Origin: Helicobacter mustelae
GTDB lineage: Bacteria > Campylobacterota > Campylobacteria > Campylobacterales > Helicobacteraceae
Direction of reading: 5' to 3'
Length of the DNA: 64,000 bases
NCBI RefSeq assembly: GCF_900476215.1
Contig: NZ_LS483446.1
Location: 806,001 to 870,000, forward strand
Shown: positions 44,660 to 56,827 of the stretch, piece by piece
Layout of the letters: every line of letters begins with the position of its first letter
How positions within the stretch are numbered: position 1 is the first letter of the stretch
The notes under the pieces: model-generated
What the model saw: the letters and a program-made list of their open reading frames with translations, nothing else
The model's database searches: none
What the model was told of the DNA's origin: nothing
Position numbers and translations under genes: made by a program

Positions 44660-45931
44660 ATGAAAAAAAAGCTCTTAATTTTGGGTCATGGCGGCAGAGA
44701 ATATGCAATGGGTTTGCATTTGCTTAGAGACAAAAACATAGATTCTTTGTTTTTTGCCCCAAAAAACGCAGCCACAGAGCGTTTGGGAAAGACCTTTGAT
44801 TTTGCTTCGCATCAAGAATTGATAGAAAAAATTCAGGAATTTGGCATTGATTTTGTCATCATCGGGCCAGAGGCATACATCATAGATGGGCTTAGCAATG
44901 CGCTAAAAATGGCGGGTATCAAAGTATTTGGACCGAGCAAAGAAGCAGGAATGCTAGAGGGCTCCAAGGCTTATATGAAGGATTTTGCTACACGTCATAA
45001 CATCCCAACAGCGCGCTACATCCAGACAGACGATCTGACAAAAGCACAAGATTTTTTACTCACCCTAAAGCCCCCTTATGTGCTCAAAGCCGATGGACTC
45101 TGTGCTGGCAAGGGGGTATGGATCAGCAATGAATTATCAGAGGCCAAAGAATTTCTAAAAGAAATGCTTTCTGGCAAGGCGTTTGGTGAGAGTGGAAGGC
45201 GCGTGGTGGTTGAGGAATTCTTGCAGGGTTTTGAGCTTTCTATCTTTGCAATTTGTGATGGAGAGGATTTTGTACTCTTGCCTGCCTGTCAGGATCATAA
45301 GCGCCTGCTTGATCACGATGAGGGGCCAAACACTGGAGGGATGGGTGCATATGCCCCAGCACCTTCTGCCACTCCAGAGCTTTTAGAAAAGATTCAAGAG
45401 AGGATCTTACGTCCCACACTCCAAGGAATGATTAAAGAGGGCAATCCTTATTGTGGTGTGTTGTTTGCAGGCATCATGGTATGCGAGCAAGATGGGGAGC
45501 TAGAGCCTTATTTACTAGAGTATAATGTGCGTTTTGGCGATCCAGAATGCGAAGTACTCATGCCCTTGCTACAAACCTCTTTGTTAGAGATTTGTGAGCA
45601 CACCCTCTCTGGTAATCTCAAAAATCTCAAACTCCAAATCTCGCATAAATGCGCGCTGGCTGTGGTTTTATCTTCAAAAAACTACCCCTATGGTACTTCA
45701 GAGCCTACACTCATAGAGTTTGAGAATTATCGCTCTTCCTTGGGACATTTTGTCTTTGCGGGTGTGGACAAAAAAGGCGGAGCTTTTTATGCCACTGGGG
45801 GTAGGGTGCTTTTGTGCGTGGGAGTGGGAGATGACATCAAAGAGGCTAGGGATCATGCCTATGAATTGATTAAGTCTGTGAAATTTGATGGTATGCATTA
45901 TCGCAGGGACATTGGATATAGGGTGCTATGA
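44660..45931 (+). CDS. purD: Phosphoribosylamine-glycine ligase
   Basis: 423 residues, ATP-grasp enzyme of purine synthesis that joins glycine to phosphoribosylamine. The start MKKKLLILGHGGREYAM holds the family GxGGREHA element with Tyr in place of His. Further marks are IIGPEAYIIDG, VLKADGLCAGKGV, GPNTGGMGAYAP and EYNVRFGDPECEVLMP. The ATG at 44660 has AAGGA (44650-44654) upstream; an in-frame TTG at 44582 would add 26 unlikely residues. The stop overlaps the next gene (ATGATG). Confidence 0.96.
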   Translation: MKKKLLILGHGGREYAMGLHLLRDKNIDSLFFAPKNAATERLGKTFDFASHQELIEKIQEFGIDFVIIGPEAYIIDGLSNALKMAGIKVFGPSKEAGMLEGSKAYMKDFATRHNIPTARYIQTDDLTKAQDFLLTLKPPYVLKADGLCAGKGVWISNELSEAKEFLKEMLSGKAFGESGRRVVVEEFLQGFELSIFAICDGEDFVLLPACQDHKRLLDHDEGPNTGGMGAYAPAPSATPELLEKIQERILRPTLQGMIKEGNPYCGVLFAGIMVCEQDGELEPYLLEYNVRFGDPECEVLMPLLQTSLLEICEHTLSGNLKNLKLQISHKCALAVVLSSKNYPYGTSEPTLIEFENYRSSLGHFVFAGVDKKGGAFYATGGRVLLCVGVGDDIKEARDHAYELIKSVKFDGMHYRRDIGYRVL

Positions 45932-46392
45932 TGAGAAAAGATCGCGAAAAAATTGAAGAAATGCTCTATCGCGAAGGGATTGAAATCGCTCCCTTTAGCA
46001 AGAGATTTTTTGCATTTTTGATTGATGAAATGCTTATTTCTCTGATTTTTAGCATTGCCTTGATTTCCAAGATTCAGGGTAAGGATTCGCTGACAATCAT
46101 CAATGTCTTAAGTAGCTATGCGCTGCTTTTACTCCTCTTGCGCATTATTTATTATGGGGTTTTTACGTATTTTTATGGTGCGAGCATTGGCAAAATTCTT
46201 TTGAAAATCAAGATCGTGCAAGTAGAAGATCTAGAAATTCCCAATTTAAAAACTACGATCATGCGCTGTGTGTGCAAGGAAATCGGACAAATGTTTTTGT
46301 ACATCACTTATCTTTTTGCCCTGGGGGATGGAACTTTGGTGAGAACCCTGCATGATTTGCTTGCAGACACTATTGTAATTCAACAGGCTTGA
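45928..46392 (+). CDS. RDD-family membrane protein
   Basis: 154 residues. The N-terminus has APFSKRFFAFLIDEMLIS, the RDD signature region (here R..DE), followed by about three hydrophobic segments and GASIGKILLKIKIV, typical of the family. Function of RDD proteins is mostly unknown; some are proposed ion exchangers. It is set between purD and lptD with overlaps at both ends, matching the Helicobacter order purD-RDD-lptD. Confidence 0.83.
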   Translation: MMRKDREKIEEMLYREGIEIAPFSKRFFAFLIDEMLISLIFSIALISKIQGKDSLTIINVLSSYALLLLLLRIIYYGVFTYFYGASIGKILLKIKIVQVEDLEIPNLKTTIMRCVCKEIGQMFLYITYLFALGDGTLVRTLHDLLADTIVIQQA

Positions 46393-46397
46393 ATTGT

Positions 46398-48677
46398 GTG
46401 AAAAAGCTCTTTGGCATTCTTTTGTTGCTGGGCGTTATACATGCTGAGTTCGCCCTGCAAAAATTTGACAAAAACAATAATAAAATCTTTGAACTTCTAG
46501 CAGATAAGGTTTATCAAGAAGGGGGTAAGGTTGTTGCACAGGGCAATGCCGTCATGCTCAACAATGATCTTTATGTGATTGCCAATAAAATCATCTATGA
46601 TCGAGAGAAGCGTCAGGCAGAGATTGAGGGGGATATCAAGATCTACAAAGGAGGGAGCCTCTTTGCCAGGTCTGAAAAGGTAAAACTCAATCTCAATGAG
46701 GATTATGGGATCATCGAGCCCTTTTATATCCAAGATACAGCCAGCGGGATGTGGGTGAATGCCAAATTTGCTGCCAGTAACAAAAAAATCTACACCTTCA
46801 AAAAAGCCGTCGTATCAGGCTGCGGGATCGAGCGGCCCGTGTGGCATATGGACGTGAGTTCTGGGACATTTAATAGTGAAAAATCTGTGCTTAGTGTTTG
46901 GAATCCCACGCTTTACATAGGCTCTGTCCCGGTATTTTATCTTCCCTATTTGCGGGTTTCCACACTCAATGAACGCAGTAGTGGCTTTTTGTATCCTCAA
47001 TTTGCTTTTTCCAACCGCGAGGGCTTCATCTATGTCCAACCCTTTTATATTGCACCACAAAAATTTTGGGATCTCACCATCACTCCACAAATCAGGACGC
47101 AGAGGGGTTTTGGAGGTGATGTAGAATTTCGAATTGTAGACAAAACCAATTCGATGTTTTATTTTAAAGTAGGATATCTCTATAACTTCCAGCAATATAT
47201 CAAACAGTTTAATCTAAGAAATAAGCAGGTTTTTGGTTTTCAATTCTCTCATGCCAATGAAAATCCCTTCCAAAAATATTTTGGACTCAAAAATTCTTTA
47301 GATAATGGCCTATATATTGATTTTTTATATATGAATGACTTGGATTATCTGCGCTTAGAGAGATTCAATGCAAGGATTATGGATGGTACAAGAGTATCAA
47401 GAATGAACTTTTATGTACAGACTGATAATCAATATTTTGGGCTGAATTTTCGCTATTTCATCAACCTCAACAAAATCAACAACTCCACCACCTTTCAAAC
47501 CCTGCCACAGCTCCAGTACCACAAGTATTTGAATTCTTTGTATTTCAAAGGGCTTTTGTATTCTATAGACTATAATTTTCGCAATATCTATAGGCCACTT
47601 GGTTATGGATACATAGAAAACAGTCTCAAAGTCCCCATTGGAATGCAGTTCTCACTGTTTCATAAATATGTCTCATTGGGAATATGGAATAATTTTTATG
47701 CTAGCAATCTTGTGGCAGACAACACCTCAAAGACTTATTTTAATCGCGACATTTCTTCTAGGAATTTTGGGAATTTTGTTTCTGCTAATCTCAATTTGAC
47801 TTTGAACATGGATTTGGCAAAGGATTATGACAAGGTTTTTCATGTTGTGGAATTTTTCACAGATTTTTCTCTGCCTTATTTTCGCTATTCTGATGGACTC
47901 TTGGATAAGAGATATTTTGTCCCAACCAATGAATATGCCCCCTATTACAATCCTGCTACGGGTCAGTACACTATTGCAAATAGAGTTTATGATGCCATAT
48001 GGAATCCCTCCACACTAGGAGACTATGCTACCAACACCCGCTCAGTGAATTTTCGAATGTCCAATTATTTCTATGGCCTAGGGGGGAAGAATTTGTTTTA
48101 TTGGCGCCTCTCTGAGACATTAAATTTTGATGATAAGATCGCATTTTATCGCAGTCCACTGGAGAATAAGATTGGCTTTTCTCCCATCACAGGACTGAAT
48201 TTATCGGCAATTTTTTCTTATTCTTTTTATTACCGACAATTCCAAGAAATCTCCATCAATGCAACCTATAGTCGCAAATACATGGTCAGCTCGCTGACCT
48301 ATTACATCAAAAGCCAATTCAGCGATATGGCCCGCTTCAATCAAGCCTCCTCTTCAGCAAACTATCTCACCTTTAGTTTTAGCAATGATTTTGGCTATTT
48401 TGGGCTCAATGCCTATGCTAGCTTCAACTTCAACAATCTAAGGAGAGCCAGAGATTATTCCTCAGTGATTACTAACTGGTCCATTGGGATTTTCAAAAAT
48501 ATCCGCTGCTTTGGCTTTGGACTTCGCGTGGCGAGCCAGCGCGTCCCCATCCTGACTAATGACACCACCTCAGGAGGATATGCCTCCAGCGTGTTCAACA
48601 ACACCTACGTCAAATTTGATTTTAGTTTTGCTCCATTGACTCGAACCGGACTCACCTATCGTTTTTATAACAAATAA
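46398..48677 (+). CDS. lptD: LPS-assembly protein LptD
   Basis: 759 residues. LptD is the outer-membrane barrel that, with LptE, inserts lipopolysaccharide into the outer leaflet. A signal peptide (KKLFGILLLLGVIHA) is followed by an OstA/jelly-roll domain (to about residue 200) and a large barrel rich in Tyr/Phe/Asn strands ending TYRFYNK. The start is chosen as GTG 46398, with AGG eleven bases upstream; the TTG at 46389 lies too close to that site. The position downstream of purD and the RDD gene agrees with H. pylori. Confidence 0.9.
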   Translation: MKKLFGILLLLGVIHAEFALQKFDKNNNKIFELLADKVYQEGGKVVAQGNAVMLNNDLYVIANKIIYDREKRQAEIEGDIKIYKGGSLFARSEKVKLNLNEDYGIIEPFYIQDTASGMWVNAKFAASNKKIYTFKKAVVSGCGIERPVWHMDVSSGTFNSEKSVLSVWNPTLYIGSVPVFYLPYLRVSTLNERSSGFLYPQFAFSNREGFIYVQPFYIAPQKFWDLTITPQIRTQRGFGGDVEFRIVDKTNSMFYFKVGYLYNFQQYIKQFNLRNKQVFGFQFSHANENPFQKYFGLKNSLDNGLYIDFLYMNDLDYLRLERFNARIMDGTRVSRMNFYVQTDNQYFGLNFRYFINLNKINNSTTFQTLPQLQYHKYLNSLYFKGLLYSIDYNFRNIYRPLGYGYIENSLKVPIGMQFSLFHKYVSLGIWNNFYASNLVADNTSKTYFNRDISSRNFGNFVSANLNLTLNMDLAKDYDKVFHVVEFFTDFSLPYFRYSDGLLDKRYFVPTNEYAPYYNPATGQYTIANRVYDAIWNPSTLGDYATNTRSVNFRMSNYFYGLGGKNLFYWRLSETLNFDDKIAFYRSPLENKIGFSPITGLNLSAIFSYSFYYRQFQEISINATYSRKYMVSSLTYYIKSQFSDMARFNQASSSANYLTFSFSNDFGYFGLNAYASFNFNNLRRARDYSSVITNWSIGIFKNIRCFGFGLRVASQRVPILTNDTTSGGYASSVFNNTYVKFDFSFAPLTRTGLTYRFYNK

Positions 48678-48718
48678 TGGCATAATTAAGGGATTTTTTA
48701 GCCGCAAAAGGGAATAAA

Positions 48719-50800
48719 ATGCAAAAGATTGATATTGTTTTAGAAGATTACAAGGAATGCTATAAGCTAGATTATGTGGCTAAACAGGCCAGTGGCTCCG
48801 TGCTTTATGAACGCGGTGGTACGGTGATTTTGGCAAGTGTAGCTATTGATGATAAGGATGTGGAGGGGGATTTTCTGCCCTTGAGTGTGCAATACATCGA
48901 AAAATCCTATGCCACAGGCAAGATCCCCGGAGGCTTTATCAAGCGTGAGGGCAAGCCAGGGGAATTTGAAACCCTCACATCTAGAATCATCGATCGCACC
49001 CTGCGCCCACTTTTTCCCAAACATTATAGAAAAACCACGCATATCAGTGTCTTTGTATTGAGCTATGATGGAGAGAGTGATCTACAGGTCTGTGCGCTCA
49101 ATGCCGCAGCAAATGCATTACTTCTCTCAGCAGCGCCCTTTTGCGTTCCCACTGCAGCTGTGAGGATCGGGAGAATCGATGGAGTCTTTGTGCTCAATCC
49201 CAGTAGGTCAGAGCTTGCAAATTCCGCTCTAGATCTTTATATTTCTGGGAGTTTTGGAGATTTGTTGATGATTGAGATGAAGGGTGGAAGCACCAAGGAA
49301 TCTGGCATCAATGAAGAGGAATTGCTAGAGGCCATTACTCTAGCTAAAGCACACATCCAAGAGCTAAGCAGTCTTTATGAGCAAAATATTGCTCCACATA
49401 AAAAAGCTCCTCTAGCACTGCCAGAAAAAATCGAGCTTTTTGATGAGGAGATTGATACGCTCTTAAAGCAGGAGTACTTCTCCCGCACCCAAGAAATCCT
49501 CAACCAAATGTCTAAAAGCGAGAGGAACAAGGATTTAGAAAGTTTGGGAGAGGAAATCTATCAAAAATACCAAAATTTCAAGCCCTGGAGTCTAGAGCAG
49601 GTGCAATATACACTATGGCAATACAAAAAACAAGTGATGCGCAATCAGGTGCTAGAGCGTGGTATTCGCGCTGATGGTAGGAAAACCACAGAGGTTCGTC
49701 CCATCTCCATAGAGACCAATATCCTGCCCTTTGCACATGGCAGTGTGCTTTTTACAAGGGGGCAGACCCAGAGCCTGGTGGTGGCCACATTGGGGAGTGA
49801 GAATGATGCCCAAACCAGGGAAAATCTAAACGACTCTATTCCGCAAAAAGAAAATTTTACCTTTCACTATAATTTCCCAGGTTTTAGCGTAGGGGAAGCT
49901 TTGATGATTGGATCTGTGGGACGCAGGGAATTGGGACATGGGAATCTCGCCAAAAAGGCTCTAGAAGATAGCATTATAGAAAAAGATCGCACCCTGCGCC
50001 TAGTCTCTGAAATCCTAGAATCCAATGGTTCAAGCTCCATGGCAAGCGTTTGTGGCGGATCTTTGGCCATCTGTGCTTGTGGTATGGAAAGCAGTGGGCT
50101 TGTGGCAGGGGTAGCCATGGGACTCATCAAAGAAGGGTCTGAATATGCCGTACTAACAGACATCATGGGATTAGAGGATCATGATGGAGACATGGATTTT
50201 AAGGTCGCAGGAAATGAGAATTTCATCACTGCCATGCAAATGGATATCAAGCTTGGTGGGTTGGAGCTAGGGATCTTGAAAGAGGCGCTCTATCAGGCTA
50301 GGGATGCGAGATTGCATATCTTACAAATCATGCAAGAAGCAAGGGCAAGGATTGTCGTCAATCATGACATCATCCCCAAAGTCGAGACTTTTTGCGTCCC
50401 ACCCAGCAAGATCATCGAGATCATTGGATCAGGAGGGAAGACCATCAAGGAAATTATCGAGCGCTTTGGGGTGAGCATCGATTTGGATCGGGAAAAAGGA
50501 GAGGTGAAGGTCTTTGCCACCAATGCAAAAACCCTTCAAGATTGCAAGAATTACATCCTACAGATTATTGGAAGCCAGGGCTATGTAGAAAATGAAATTT
50601 TTTTGGGCGTGGTGAAAAAAATCGTGGATTTTGGAGTGTTTGTCTCCCTTCCCAGGGGTGGTGATGGATTGTTACACATCAGCAAATTTGCCCAAGACAA
50701 AAGCAAGAAATCTAGCGATTATTTTCAAGAGGGCCAGAAAATTTCTTGCAAAATCCTGGGGTTTAACAAAGGAAAGGTCGATCTAGACCTGGTTCGATAG
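48719..50800 (+). CDS. pnp: Polynucleotide phosphorylase
   Basis: 693 residues, 3'-5' phosphorolytic exoribonuclease of the RNA decay machinery. Two RNase PH domains are seen (first at about 1-210 with GGFIKREGKPGEFETLTSR; second at about 310-540 with RGQTQSLVVATLG and the catalytic DIMGLEDHDGDMDFKVAG), then a KH domain (PSKIIEIIGSGGKTIKEI) and an S1 domain (FLGVVKKIVDFGVFV). A possible -10 (CATAAT, 48681-48686) overlaps the region right after lptD. atpE follows, as in H. pylori. Confidence 0.97.
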   Translation: MQKIDIVLEDYKECYKLDYVAKQASGSVLYERGGTVILASVAIDDKDVEGDFLPLSVQYIEKSYATGKIPGGFIKREGKPGEFETLTSRIIDRTLRPLFPKHYRKTTHISVFVLSYDGESDLQVCALNAAANALLLSAAPFCVPTAAVRIGRIDGVFVLNPSRSELANSALDLYISGSFGDLLMIEMKGGSTKESGINEEELLEAITLAKAHIQELSSLYEQNIAPHKKAPLALPEKIELFDEEIDTLLKQEYFSRTQEILNQMSKSERNKDLESLGEEIYQKYQNFKPWSLEQVQYTLWQYKKQVMRNQVLERGIRADGRKTTEVRPISIETNILPFAHGSVLFTRGQTQSLVVATLGSENDAQTRENLNDSIPQKENFTFHYNFPGFSVGEALMIGSVGRRELGHGNLAKKALEDSIIEKDRTLRLVSEILESNGSSSMASVCGGSLAICACGMESSGLVAGVAMGLIKEGSEYAVLTDIMGLEDHDGDMDFKVAGNENFITAMQMDIKLGGLELGILKEALYQARDARLHILQIMQEARARIVVNHDIIPKVETFCVPPSKIIEIIGSGGKTIKEIIERFGVSIDLDREKGEVKVFATNAKTLQDCKNYILQIIGSQGYVENEIFLGVVKKIVDFGVFVSLPRGGDGLLHISKFAQDKSKKSSDYFQEGQKISCKILGFNKGKVDLDLVR

Positions 50801-50830
50801 TTTTTAAGCTTTTTTAAAGCTGAAAAGTGA

Positions 50831-50836
50831 GATAAT
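50831..50836 (+). promoter_or_regulatory. -10 box for atpE
   Basis: GATAAT about 70 bases upstream of the atpE start, in the 100 base gap after pnp. Positional inference. Confidence 0.4.
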
Positions 50837-50903
50837 TAGCACCTAATTTTTTGAGTAGGGGATTGATCCGAAAGAGAATTGAAAACTAATTAGGAGTATG
50901 ATA

Positions 50904-51200
50904 GTGAAGTTTGTTGTTACCATGTTTTTGGGATTTTTAGGCTTTGTTTTTGCAGGTGAAATCAGCGGTGCGGATTTCATCAGAGGACTTTCTGTCTTGG
51001 CGGCAGTCGTAGGTTTGGGCATCGCGGCACTTGGAGGTGCCATTGGTATGGGGCATGCTGCGGCTGCTACTATCTCTGGAACAGCAAGAAATCCTGGAGT
51101 GGGTGGTAAACTTTTCTCCACAATGTTCATTGCTCTTGCGATGATTGAAGCACAGGTTATTTATACTCTGGTATTTGCGGCGATCGCGCTTTTTGGTTGA
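50904..51200 (+). CDS. atpE: F0F1 ATP synthase subunit c
   Basis: 98 residues. A short signal-like N-terminus (KFVVTMFLGFLGFVFAG) precedes the two-helix hairpin: GIAALGGAIGMG with the Gly motif in helix 1, the polar loop ARNPGVG, and the ion-binding glutamate in AMIEAQVIYTLVF in helix 2. It forms the c-ring of the H+ rotor. The GTG at 50904 is the likely start: TAGGAG (50891-50896) is seven bases away, and the product then begins MKF as in H. pylori; the ATG at 50898 is too close to the site. Confidence 0.94.
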   Translation: MKFVVTMFLGFLGFVFAGEISGADFIRGLSVLAAVVGLGIAALGGAIGMGHAAAATISGTARNPGVGGKLFSTMFIALAMIEAQVIYTLVFAAIALFG

Positions 51201-51216
51201 TTTTTATTTAAAAGGA

Positions 51217-51226
51217 GGGGGGGGGG
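51217..51226 (+). repeat. G10 homopolymer upstream of tRNA-Leu
   Basis: Ten consecutive G residues lie 16 bases after the atpE stop and 20 bases before the tRNA-Leu(GAG) gene. A -10-like TAGAAT is at 51236-51241, so the tract falls in what would be the -35/-10 spacer. It is intergenic. Confidence 0.85.
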
Positions 51227-51246
51227 ATTTTTTTGTAGAATTTTTT

Positions 51247-51331
51247 GCGCTGGTGGTGGAATTGGTAGACACGCCATCTTGAGGGGGTGGTGAGGCAACT
51301 CGTGCGAGTTCAAATCTCGCTCAGCGCACCA
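51247..51331 (+). tRNA. tRNA-Leu (GAG anticodon)
   Basis: 85 bases with encoded CCA and a long variable arm (class II). Acceptor GCGCTGG pairs with TCAGCGC. The anticodon arm CCATC-TTGAGGG-GGTGG gives GAG. T-arm GCGAG-TTCAAAT-CTCGC. Confidence 0.95.
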
Positions 51332-51354
51332 TGTTGTAAATTTGTAAAGCATAT

Positions 51355-51441
51355 GCCGAAGTGGTGAAATTGGTAGACGCGCCAGACTCAAAATCTGGTG
51401 GGGGCAACCCCGTGTCGGTTCGATTCCGACCTTCGGCACCA
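51355..51441 (+). tRNA. tRNA-Leu (CAA anticodon)
   Basis: 87 bases with encoded CCA and a long variable arm. Acceptor GCCGAAG pairs with CTTCGGC. The anticodon arm CCAGA-CTCAAAA-TCTGG gives CAA. It follows the tRNA-Leu(GAG) gene after 23 bases and is probably on the same transcript. Confidence 0.96.
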
Positions 51442-51770
51442 CCTCGTTTCTATTCATTTCTTCCTTACATTTCTTATCTTTGTTCGGGTTCTTTATTTTT
51501 TAGAGCCGCTATGTTTTTTCGCTGGATTTGCTCACCCCTTCAACTCAGCTTCAAGCCTACCACTTATTTTGACCCCACATCCCTACACTCCACCTATTTG
51601 CTCGCTTGGGAGCTTCATGTCACCTCACCAAAGTTTTGAGTTACATCTACCACAGTCATTCTATCTACCCCATAACCCCGCTTGGTTTTTACTTAGCACC
51701 CATTCGCCTGGTTGTATTTTTTCAATTTTGTGTTATCATACCCCACAAAAGACTTTCAAAGGGGCGTTTC
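51442..51770 (+). promoter_or_regulatory. Intergenic region with aspB promoter
   Basis: 329 bases without a convincing gene. Pyrimidine-rich on the plus strand. A -10-like TATCAT at 51734-51739 lies 31 bases upstream of the aspB ATG. Frames reading through from the left are open by chance composition. Confidence 0.4.
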
Positions 51771-52937
51771 ATGTACTCTCATAGAATAGAAAATTTGGCA
51801 GAATCTGCGACCATCGCTATTAGTACACTTGCACAAAATCTCAAAGCACAGGGCAAGGATATTTTGAGTTTTTCTACAGGAGAGCCTGATTTTGACACAC
51901 CTCAATGCATCAAAGAAGCTGCTATCAAAGCCTTACAAGAGGGTTTTACCAAATATACCACAGTGGCTGGCATTTTGGAGTTACGCAAGGCGATCGCACA
52001 GAAATTACAGAGAGAAAATGAGCTTTCCTATGAGCCTTCAGAGATTTTGGTGAGCAATGGTGCCAAGCAATCCCTATTTAATGCATTTCAAGCGTTGATT
52101 GATGTTGGTGATGAGGTGATCATCCCTGCGCCTTACTGGGTGACATATCCTGAGCTTGTAACCTATAGTGGCGGCACAAATGTCTTCCTTTCCACCAATG
52201 AGAGCACGCAATTTAAAATCACCCCCTCTATGCTCAAGCAAGCCATCACCAAAAAAACCAAAATGATTGTGCTGACCACCCCATCAAATCCCACTGGAAT
52301 GGTCTATACGCGCCAAGAAATCCTAGACATCTATGAAGTAATCAAGGATAGCAATATCTGGATTATTAGTGATGAGATGTATGAGAAATTAATCTTTGAT
52401 GAGAAATTTTGCTCAGTGGCAAGTATCAATGAGGATATGCTACAGAGGACCATCACAGTCAATGGACTTTCTAAATCTGTGGCGATGACGGGATGGAGGA
52501 TAGGCTATCTGGCTAGCAAAGACAAAAAGCTCATCAAGCTCATGGATAATCTCCAAAGCCAATGTACTTCCAACATCAATTCCATCACGCAAAAAGCTGC
52601 AATCACCGCTCTTGATGGAAGCGCTGATCAAGACATAGAAAAAATGCGCCTGGCTTTCAAAGAGCGCAGGGATCTGGCGCATGGATTGATTAATAACATC
52701 AAAAATTTATCAGTCATGCTTCCTCAAGGGGCCTTTTATCTGTTTATCAATCTCTCAAGACTTCCCCAAAGTGATTCCATGCAGTTTTGCAAGGATTTAT
52801 TGGAACAAGAGGGTGTGGCACTAGTCCCTGGCGTAGCATTTGGCATGGAGGGCTATGCGCGCCTATCTTTTGCCTGCTCCAAAGATCAGATCCTCAAAGG
52901 TATTCAGAGGATCCAAAACTTTGTCTCCCGCTTTTGA
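51771..52937 (+). CDS. aspB: Pyridoxal phosphate aminotransferase (aspartate aminotransferase type)
   Basis: 388 residues, class I/II aminotransferase. Marks are FSTGEPDFDTPQ, SNGAKQSLFNAFQ, PAPYWVTYPEL, TTPSNPTGMVY, SDEMYEKLIFD and the PLP lysine in NGLSKSVAMTGWRIGY, with a C-terminal R in ARLSFACS. It matches the Helicobacter AspB type that makes aspartate from oxaloacetate with glutamate. The ATG at 51771 has AGGGG upstream; the frame extends 55 codons further but without similarity. Confidence 0.93.
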   Translation: MYSHRIENLAESATIAISTLAQNLKAQGKDILSFSTGEPDFDTPQCIKEAAIKALQEGFTKYTTVAGILELRKAIAQKLQRENELSYEPSEILVSNGAKQSLFNAFQALIDVGDEVIIPAPYWVTYPELVTYSGGTNVFLSTNESTQFKITPSMLKQAITKKTKMIVLTTPSNPTGMVYTRQEILDIYEVIKDSNIWIISDEMYEKLIFDEKFCSVASINEDMLQRTITVNGLSKSVAMTGWRIGYLASKDKKLIKLMDNLQSQCTSNINSITQKAAITALDGSADQDIEKMRLAFKERRDLAHGLINNIKNLSVMLPQGAFYLFINLSRLPQSDSMQFCKDLLEQEGVALVPGVAFGMEGYARLSFACSKDQILKGIQRIQNFVSRF

Positions 52938-52960
52938 GAAATTTTGAGAAATTTTGAGAA
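52931..52960 (+). repeat. Three tandem decamers over the aspB stop
   Basis: Three copies of (A/C)TTTTGAGAA in a row. The first contains the aspB TGA stop. A one-copy change would not alter the protein. Confidence 0.8.
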
Positions 52961-53230
52961 TACCTCTAGTTTTTGTGTGGCGCCAAATCTTGCAAGTCTT
53001 GTGATTTTTTGAAATTTTGCGCCCTTGCATTTTTTTGAAATTTTACTTCGTGATTTTGATAGGTTTCCTAACTTTTTTCAATTTTGCAAGTTTTTACGCT
53101 TTTTGATTTCTTTGCGCCCCTAACCCTCTCAAGCAAAAGATAATAATAAAACCTAGGCATAATAGAATCCTCCCATAAATTTAGCACAAACCAGTCTAAA
53201 GCCCATTAAAATCCCTGCGCCAAGCATCCC

Positions 53231-53907
53231 TCAGAAAATTTCCAAGAGATTGGGAGAGGTTAGGGAGATTGCCTTGGTAAAAATTGAGCTCTTGCGACAA
53301 AAATGATTCTTGTATTTATACACCCTAAAGCCTGATTCTCGTGCGTTTTCATAGATTTTTGCATGCGTGGAGTAGCTCATCATAATCCCCCTTTCTTCCA
53401 AAATCGCATAGAGCAGTGCGAAAAATTCCTTGTTCCAAAATTGTGGTGTAGATTTTAGCGAGAAGGCATCAAGATAGATAATATCAAAGCGCTCAAGTCC
53501 TGGAATGATCTCTAGTGCATCTCCAAATGGCACCTGCAAGCAGATCTGTTCTGCAAGCCACAATGGCTTTTCTTGCGCAAGGATATGAAGCTGCTCTTTT
53601 GTAAAATTGCAATTGAGTGTGGAGATTTTTTCTAACACACCGCGATCAATCTCAGGAGCGATGATGCAGACAGAATTGGGGTAGTCGTGATAAGCCTTTG
53701 CAGCAAGTGAGCTATTGTAGCCAAGCCCAAAGCAAAGATCTAGGATTCTTAGAGGCTTATTTTGAAAATCACAAAAATAAAATGGCGGATAGATGTATTT
53801 ATGGAGGGTTTCATTGTATGCGCCATCCTTGAGACTGTGATAGCACTCTCCAAAAAGATGGCTGAAATAGGTGTAGCTACCATCCTTACTAAGGAGTTTT
53901 TTGTCCA

Positions 53908-53908
<1 letters not shown>
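53231..53908 (-). CDS. MnmC-like SAM-dependent methyltransferase (DUF752)
   Basis: 225 residues. The N-terminal DGSYTYFSHLFGECYHSLKDGA matches the substrate-side pattern of MnmC2/DUF752 proteins, followed by the SAM motif ILDLCFGLGYNS and FDIIYLDAFSLKSTPQFWNKEFF. The MnmC methyltransferase completes mnm5 modification at wobble U34 of some tRNAs. Only the methyltransferase domain is present; there is no fused FAD oxidoreductase. Its start overlaps the guaB stop by one base (TAATG). Confidence 0.85.
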
Positions 53909-56714
<2,806 letters not shown>

Positions 56715-56827
56715 ATTTGTTTCCTTATTTGTGCAGATGATGCGTGAATTTTTGTTCCAAAAATGTTAAAAATTTTTGAATTATAGGACTTTTATGCTTA
56801 TAAGTTTCTAATAAAGCAAATTTCTCA

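Noticed and set aside
51606-51770. N-terminal extension of aspB by 55 codons
   Set aside because: The extension has no similarity to aminotransferases, and a good ribosome binding site fits the ATG at 51771.
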